DNA from: Gallionella sp.
Lineage (GTDB): Bacteria > Pseudomonadota > Gammaproteobacteria > Burkholderiales > Gallionellaceae
NCBI GenBank assembly: GCA_028710565.1
Contig: JAQTTV010000031.1
Span: 1 to 37,837, forward strand
DNA length: 37,837 nt
Direction of reading: 5' to 3'
Shown here: positions 32,988 to 37,837 of the stretch, one piece after another
Layout of the letters: every line of letters starts with the position of its first letter
Numbering within the stretch: position 1 is the first letter of the stretch
The notes under the pieces: model-generated
Told to the model about the DNA's origin: nothing
Database searches by the model: none
What the model saw: the letters and a program-made list of their open reading frames with translations, nothing else
Program-made: the position numbers and the translations under genes

Positions 32988-34241
32988 CTAGATGATAGAT
33001 TGATGGCTTTCACAAAAATCGAGTAAGGCAGCGAAATTCATGGGTCTGGCGACAAAGTTTCCTTGCGCCACATCGCAGTCCATATTCCGCAGGATATCCC
33101 AATGTTGTTGCGACATCACGCCCTTGGCAAGGCTTACTACATGGAGTTTGTGCGCCATTTCAATATTTGACTCCAGCATAAATAGTTTTGTTTGATTTTC
33201 AGGTATATCTTTGACGAGAGAGGCGGCCATTTTCAGTCTATCAAAAGGAATACGTGATAGTTGGAGCATATTTGAAAGCCCCGCACCGTAGTCGTCGATA
33301 GACAACCCAAAACCGCGCATGCGTAGCCGAGTTAAATTTTCTAATACTCTGGCATCCTCCGTCATTGCAGTGGCCTCACTGATTTCTAACACAATGTGGT
33401 TTGGATCGCCTCCTGCACTCTGCACAATTGCGGTGGCTTTGTCTGCCAAAGCACTATCCGTCAACGAGGCAAGTGAAAGGTGCGCTGCTATCGTGATAGG
33501 GTGTTTTAACTCCCTTAGCGCAATACTTGCGGTAGCAGCGTGTTGTAATACCAAGTAGGTCAGCTCAGCCATTTTATTGGCTTTCTCCAGCGTCCCAATA
33601 AAGTGATATGGGCTGATTAAGCCATATTTAGGGTGTCGCCAATGTACCGATAATTCAGTGCTGACAACGTGATTATTTTTAAATGACACCTCTGGCTGAA
33701 AAAAAGGTTCAAACTGCCGTAAACGAACGCCTTCTAAGATTTCCTCAACGCTGTACAAATTGGGAGCCAATTCGGGTGAGACAAATAGTTTTGTTTCTGG
33801 TCGTTCTGCGTGCAATTCCAACATTTCCCCCAATGTTGCCAGCGATAAGGGTTTTTCAATTGAACCCAGCAAGTGTAGGCCGTACGCTTGAGTCATTTTC
33901 CCCACTGAGCTAATCAGTGTCGCATCCAACCCACTGGCAATAATAATGGATAAAGGGAAAAAATGGAAAAGAGCCAAATGACGAAGAAATCCCAAACCGT
34001 CCATGCCTGGCATGTCGAGATCGCATATCACCACATCCACTGCATTCGGTCGCTCGTATTGCAAAATATCAAGTGCACGCTCCCCATCATTTGCCAGTAA
34101 AACTTCTTTTACTCCCAGAGAGATCAGCATACGCTGCACGGCGAGACACACAAATTGCTGGTCATCAACTACCAGTACACGCAACTTACTGCTATTTGCG
34201 CGGTTTATAATTTCAGGTCTTGTTGTCTCCATTTGAATCAC
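32988..34241 (-). CDS. Response regulator with degenerate EAL domain
   Basis: The 417-residue protein has an N-terminal receiver domain with acidic pocket D26/D27, phosphoacceptor D74 (ICDLDMPGMDG) and K130. The EAL domain begins near residue 165. E196 replaces the EAL motif as ELS; E288, D316/D317 (IDDYGAG), K337 and Q393 are kept. The asparagine of VNLS is H254, and the glutamate of AEGVE is K373. Both lost positions are important for catalysis in RocR-like enzymes, so it probably binds without cleaving c-di-GMP or acts by protein contact. It lies 101 bases downstream of the hybrid kinase on the same strand, making it the likely output of that phosphorelay. Confidence 0.88.
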   Translation of the reverse strand: MIQMETTRPEIINRANSSKLRVLVVDDQQFVCLAVQRMLISLGVKEVLLANDGERALDILQYERPNAVDVVICDLDMPGMDGLGFLRHLALFHFFPLSIIIASGLDATLISSVGKMTQAYGLHLLGSIEKPLSLATLGEMLELHAERPETKLFVSPELAPNLYSVEEILEGVRLRQFEPFFQPEVSFKNNHVVSTELSVHWRHPKYGLISPYHFIGTLEKANKMAELTYLVLQHAATASIALRELKHPITIAAHLSLASLTDSALADKATAIVQSAGGDPNHIVLEISEATAMTEDARVLENLTRLRMRGFGLSIDDYGAGLSNMLQLSRIPFDRLKMAASLVKDIPENQTKLFMLESNIEMAHKLHVVSLAKGVMSQQHWDILRNMDCDVAQGNFVARPMNFAALLDFCESHQSII

Positions 34242-34342
34242 CTCTTAATGATTAATTAACTCGGCATCTTTGATATAAATTACGCAACCCGCACGCCCCA
34301 TTTGTCCTGTAAAGGAGCTTATTCTTGACCGCTTTGATAAGG

Positions 34343-37327
34343 TTACATTGCGCATCCTAAATTAGCAAATAATCCAATATCGTTATCTAATTGCACCGCA
34401 ATGTTATCCAAATCGCCTGCTGCTGCAAGTGCTTCATTTAACAGCTTTTTAGCGGCGGCGGCTTCGATTTTTGCACTCACACTTTCCAATGTGATCGCGC
34501 CGACCATACGGCACGCTCCTTTGATGCGATGCGCGATGCGGCGTATTTCTTCGACATTCTCTGCTTGAAGTGCCTTTTTCAGCTCCCGCAAATCGAGCTG
34601 ATTTTGCGACTGAAATTCTCGTAACACTTCTTGCTGTTCTTTATGGTCCGAGGTGATATTGCTGAGCACACTGAAGTCTACCATCGCGTTGAACGTCCCC
34701 GTGCGTGAGGCTGCTGGGATTTTTTTGATGACCAGCCAGCGTGACAACATTGCGCGCAATTCGCTTAGATTTGAAGGCTTGATGAGCACTTCATCCATAC
34801 CAGCATCAAAGCAGCGTTGTTTTTCTTCTATCAACGCATTGGCTGTCCATCCGATAATAGGGGTACGTAACTGACCTCTCTGTGCTTCAGCGAGCCGAAT
34901 GTTGCGAGTCAGTTCATAGCCATCCATTTCAGGCATATGGCAATCACTAATGACAAGTGCAAATTTGCCCGTCCACCACTTTGCTAATGCCTGTTTCCCG
35001 TTCTCGGCCAATTCGGCGTGCAGAGCCAACTTGTCAAGCTGACGACTTAATAAGTTGCGGTTAGTGGGGTGGTCATCGACCACTAACACATGGATAATTT
35101 TTTGATTGGTCGTTGCATCTATCAATGGTTGAGTAGTAGGGTGCCCAATTGGACGTGATGAGGTTGGAAGTGGCACAATTGACGATGCATCCGCCACAGG
35201 TAACGTGATGGTTAGACTGAAAGTTGAGCCTTTCCCTAAGGTGCTTTCGAGTGAGATTTCGCCTGAAAGTAGTCTTGCCAAACGATTGCAAATAGCCAAT
35301 CCTAGCCCTGTTCCGCCATACATGCGCGCCGTATTCGCACTGGCCTGCCCGTAGTCTTGGAATAACTTGGCTTGCACTTCGGGTGAAATACCACTGCCTG
35401 TGTCGCGCACAGAAAACATAATTGTTTCTGATTTTTCGTTGCGATAGAGTGAAATCACGCTGATTTCTATCATGCCTTCTTGCGTAAATTTCAGTGCATT
35501 ACTCACAAAATTATTGAGCACTTGCTCCAAACGTAGCGGATCAACCCAATGCGCTGCGCCTAAGTTTACATCCACATTTTGCATTAACGACAAGCCTTTG
35601 CTCATTGCCATCGGATGGTAATTGCTCATCACGCCCGCAATTAACTGTGGAATTGACTCAATGCTGGGGGCGATAGGTAACTTACCCGCTTCAATTTTAG
35701 ACCAGTCTAAAATATCGTTCAGCACGCGTAATAAGCTATCACCAGAATGCCTTGCTGAGTCAACTGCATCCTCTTGTTCCGCATCTAGCGGTGTCAGAGA
35801 TAACAATTCCAGCATGCCCAACATCCCGCTCAACGGCGTGCGGATTTCGTGGCTCATGGTTGCCAAGAAAGCATCCTTAGCAAGATTTGCTTGTTCTGCC
35901 TTTTCTTTTGCTTGCTGCAATAATTGCTCCGCCTGTTTGCGTCGGGTTATGTCACGCACGATGCCCGTAAAATGCGGCACACCGCTGATCATCATTTCAC
36001 TCACGGCCAATTCAACAGGGAAAATTGAACCATCCTTGCGTAAACCTAGTACTTCACGCCCACTACCGATAATATGTGCTAGCCCTGTTTTTTTATACTG
36101 ATGCAGGTATTCATCATGATGTTGGTGAAATGGTTCAGGCATCAGCATGTTGACGTTTTGCCCGATCATTTCTTTTGTACTATAGCCAAAGATCTTTTGT
36201 GCAGCAGGGTTTACGCTTTCTATCGCGCCACATTCATCAATGGTAATCAATCCATCCGCCATCGTGTCCAGCATGGCTTGAATGCGTGCTCCGCTATCGG
36301 ACAGCTTTGCCTGTATCAATAACTGCTCTACTTTTTGCTTACGCCACCATACTCTTATTAAAAAACCTGCCAATGCAATAAACAGCAAGGTGACCGCGAT
36401 GGCAATTTTTTGTAACTGCCAAATGGATGCCAGAGCCTCGTCTTTATCTATCTTAACGACCATCCCCCAAGGCGTACTTGCCACAGGTAAGGTATAAGCT
36501 AGTACAGGTTTGCCGCGATAATCGTACGTATCGACAAACTCTGTAATTCCTTGGGCGGCCAGAATCGCGGGCCAAGCAGATGTGTTTCTGTCGCCCGTCA
36601 ACGGTTTGCGTAGCTTGAGTGCGGTGTGCTTTTGATGCCGTAATTCGTTTAGAAATAACACCTCATTGCCTTCTTTAACCACCAACAAGGATTCCGCGGT
36701 GACGCTGGCGACAGGCCAAGTCTGGATCAAGGTACTCAAGCTGTTTAAGTTGTTATGCAGCAGCAATGCACCAATGACCTTCCCACTTTGTTTGTGTCTT
36801 AACGGTACGGTAAAGTCTAGAGAAGTATGATGTTGCGCGACATCAGCAAAATAAATGGGCGAAATAATCGCGGTGCCCTTATGCAAAGTTTCGGTTACCC
36901 AGGGTTTGCTGGACTGAGTGTGAGGGGTGTCTGACGGACTTTGATAGCGAACCTTACCCCACTGGTCGATGAGTTCCACACAGCCATATTCATATTGACT
37001 CAGTGCGTTGTTCAATGAATTTCGCACCGCATCAGGTATGGTTGCCGTCGGGTCGAACAACCAGTCTTGTTCATCAGGGCTATTCACCAAGGTTGATAAA
37101 ATGCGGGCATCGCTTTGGCGATCTTTCAAGTAGGCCTGGATTTGCCCAGATTTCAATTGCCCGATGCTCTTTAACGTATCAGCGATACTAGCCTCGTCAG
37201 AACTACGCAAGTGGTGCAACAAGGCATAGCCAACCGAACTAATGAGCAAAGTAAACGCCACGAACATCAGCACCGCAAACAGTGTAGTGCGATGGCTTTT
37301 AAGATAGATGGTTGCGAGCTGTTCCAT
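34343..37327 (-). CDS. Hybrid histidine kinase with dCache, FixL-like haem PAS, REC and Hpt
   Basis: The 994-residue protein has these domains. Membrane segments at about 14-38 and 306-328. An extracytoplasmic dCache-type sensor between them. A PAS domain at about 345-462. HisKA with H493 (MSHEIRTPLSG). HATPase with N605/N606, DTGSGI at 642-647 and GGTGLGLA. A receiver with D751/D752, D795 and K850. An Hpt domain with H933 (AHRIKGACR). The PAS domain closely resembles FixL: HHDEYLHQY gives the haem ligand H404, AHIIG gives H418 and GSGRE gives R424, matching B. japonicum FixL H200, H214 and R220. It should therefore bind haem and sense oxygen, and pass phosphate to a separate receiver, most simply the REC-EAL protein next to it. 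Confidence 0.9.
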   Translation of the reverse strand: MEQLATIYLKSHRTTLFAVLMFVAFTLLISSVGYALLHHLRSSDEASIADTLKSIGQLKSGQIQAYLKDRQSDARILSTLVNSPDEQDWLFDPTATIPDAVRNSLNNALSQYEYGCVELIDQWGKVRYQSPSDTPHTQSSKPWVTETLHKGTAIISPIYFADVAQHHTSLDFTVPLRHKQSGKVIGALLLHNNLNSLSTLIQTWPVASVTAESLLVVKEGNEVLFLNELRHQKHTALKLRKPLTGDRNTSAWPAILAAQGITEFVDTYDYRGKPVLAYTLPVASTPWGMVVKIDKDEALASIWQLQKIAIAVTLLFIALAGFLIRVWWRKQKVEQLLIQAKLSDSGARIQAMLDTMADGLITIDECGAIESVNPAAQKIFGYSTKEMIGQNVNMLMPEPFHQHHDEYLHQYKKTGLAHIIGSGREVLGLRKDGSIFPVELAVSEMMISGVPHFTGIVRDITRRKQAEQLLQQAKEKAEQANLAKDAFLATMSHEIRTPLSGMLGMLELLSLTPLDAEQEDAVDSARHSGDSLLRVLNDILDWSKIEAGKLPIAPSIESIPQLIAGVMSNYHPMAMSKGLSLMQNVDVNLGAAHWVDPLRLEQVLNNFVSNALKFTQEGMIEISVISLYRNEKSETIMFSVRDTGSGISPEVQAKLFQDYGQASANTARMYGGTGLGLAICNRLARLLSGEISLESTLGKGSTFSLTITLPVADASSIVPLPTSSRPIGHPTTQPLIDATTNQKIIHVLVVDDHPTNRNLLSRQLDKLALHAELAENGKQALAKWWTGKFALVISDCHMPEMDGYELTRNIRLAEAQRGQLRTPIIGWTANALIEEKQRCFDAGMDEVLIKPSNLSELRAMLSRWLVIKKIPAASRTGTFNAMVDFSVLSNITSDHKEQQEVLREFQSQNQLDLRELKKALQAENVEEIRRIAHRIKGACRMVGAITLESVSAKIEAAAAKKLLNEALAAAGDLDNIAVQLDNDIGLFANLGCAM

Positions 37328-37639
37328 GATTGAGTGTCCTTTGCATTAAGATGCGCCATAGCTAAGGAGATACTGACTTAAATCCGTTCGCCCTGAGCCG
37401 TGAGCTTGTCGAATGGTCAAAGGGTGGACGAATTTAATCTATTAATTTCATTAAATCTTCTATTCATGGTTCGACAAGCTGACCAAGAACGGAAGCTTTA
37501 ATCAGCGTTTCCCTAACCTGATGTACTTGAGACTATATTTGAACCCTGTATATTGTTCAATAAGGAAAAACTTAAGCGTGCTGGTACAGTGTATACCCAT
37601 CGCCTTTGAAAACCCCGAAAAATAGCAGACAATGTCCAG
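37328..37639. other. Intergenic region with repeat
   Basis: There is no gene. Bases 37364-37513 are a copy of the GTTCGACAAGCTCA-family element. The remaining 126 bases up to the IS630 gene are plain; a transposon end is expected here but I cannot fix it without the other end. Confidence 0.6.
37364..37513. repeat. GTTCGACAAGCTCA-family element, copy 3
   Basis: The left end is AAGGAGATACTGACTTAAAT and the right end GCTTTAATCAGCGTTTCCCT. Inside are GTTCGCCCTGAGCCGTGAGC on the left and GGTTCGACAAGCTGACC on the right. Length and layout match copy 1 (132 bases) apart from small differences. Confidence 0.75.
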
Positions 37640-37837
37640 ATGGAAATCAAACTGAGTGTAGAAATCAAAAAAGTCTTGGAAGCTCGTCACCGCGTGGAGC
37701 GGGATGGGCAGGTGCGCGACCGAATTAAGGCGGTGTTATTGAAGTCTGAGGGATGGACAAATAGCGCGATTGCGCAAGCGTTGCGGATTAGCATTGACAC
37801 GGTCGGGCAGCATTTGCAGGATTGGAGTGCAGCGGAG
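37640..37837 (+). CDS. IS630-family transposase, N-terminal part (cut by window end)
   Basis: Sixty-six codons are visible, without a stop. The sequence MEIKLSVEIKKVLEARHRVE continues into VRDRIKAVLLKSEGWTNSAIAQALRISIDTVGQHL, the winged helix-turn-helix that starts IS630/Tc1-type transposases. The catalytic DDE part must lie beyond the window. Confidence 0.85.
   Translation, partial: MEIKLSVEIKKVLEARHRVERDGQVRDRIKAVLLKSEGWTNSAIAQALRISIDTVGQHLQDWSAAE

Overview
The window looks like chromosomal DNA of a chemolithoautotrophic proteobacterium, most likely a gammaproteobacterial sulfur oxidiser. The basis is a form II RuBisCO gene (cbbM) with cbbQ and cbbO behind it and a divergent cbbR, together with ubiE, rfaE2, a dolP-like lipoprotein gene, pilU and an AhpC-type peroxiredoxin. 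The exact genus is not decidable from the sequence; Thiotrichales-like is a guess. No rRNA, tRNA or CRISPR array was found.

Layout. 1-555: stacked small repeats, including a 294-bp MITE. 556-4870 (minus): a translationally coupled operon of a SEC-C/TPR/O-GlcNAc-transferase-like protein, a UDP-glucuronate decarboxylase-like enzyme and a nucleotide-sugar C-methyltransferase. 5154-6288 (minus): DUF1622 membrane protein and 2-Cys peroxiredoxin. 6503-9297 (plus): gmhA/diaA, dolP-like, rfaE2, DUF971, ubiE. 9391-12554 (plus): DUF6232-like protein, an unknown protein, an AIM24-family protein and an M48 protease. 12620-16104 (minus): a GGDEF-EAL protein with a CZB domain, overlapped by a bacteriohemerythrin. 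16230-17363 (minus): pilU. 17465-19340: a nested transposon cluster. 19360-24307 (minus): cbbM-cbbQ-cbbO. 24504-27233 (plus): cbbR and ycaO. 27234-27787: repeats with a third MITE. 27788-32699 (plus): flavoprotein, zinc-ribbon protein, serine hydrolase lipoprotein, pepD. 32988-37327 (minus): a hybrid histidine kinase with a FixL-like haem PAS, and a REC-EAL protein. 37640 to the end: start of an IS630-type transposase.

The most distinctive feature is the repeat ecology. A 1366-bp IS4-family element and three ~290-bp MITEs share a 19-bp terminus (GGCATAGGTATCTACACAA). They appear to insert, with 5-bp target duplications, at the centre of a G/C-rich palindrome (CCCC-TTSAA-GGGG) that is itself part of a dispersed host repeat. 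An unoccupied copy of that target lies between cbbQ and cbbO. The IS and one MITE sit inside an older element with different termini (GAATGGCACTTACTTAAGC) and a 10-bp duplication, which split the hairpin terminator just behind cbbO. A second repeat family (core GTTCGACAAGCTCA) occurs in four places: once in frame inside cbbO, once supplying the C-terminal tail of PepD, and once carrying an 18-unit heptamer array.

Functionally the window combines carbon fixation with oxygen and redox sensing (haem-PAS kinase, hemerythrin, CZB domain), c-di-GMP signalling and type IV pilus retraction. This fits a cell that places itself in oxygen/sulfide gradients. That link is inference from gene content.
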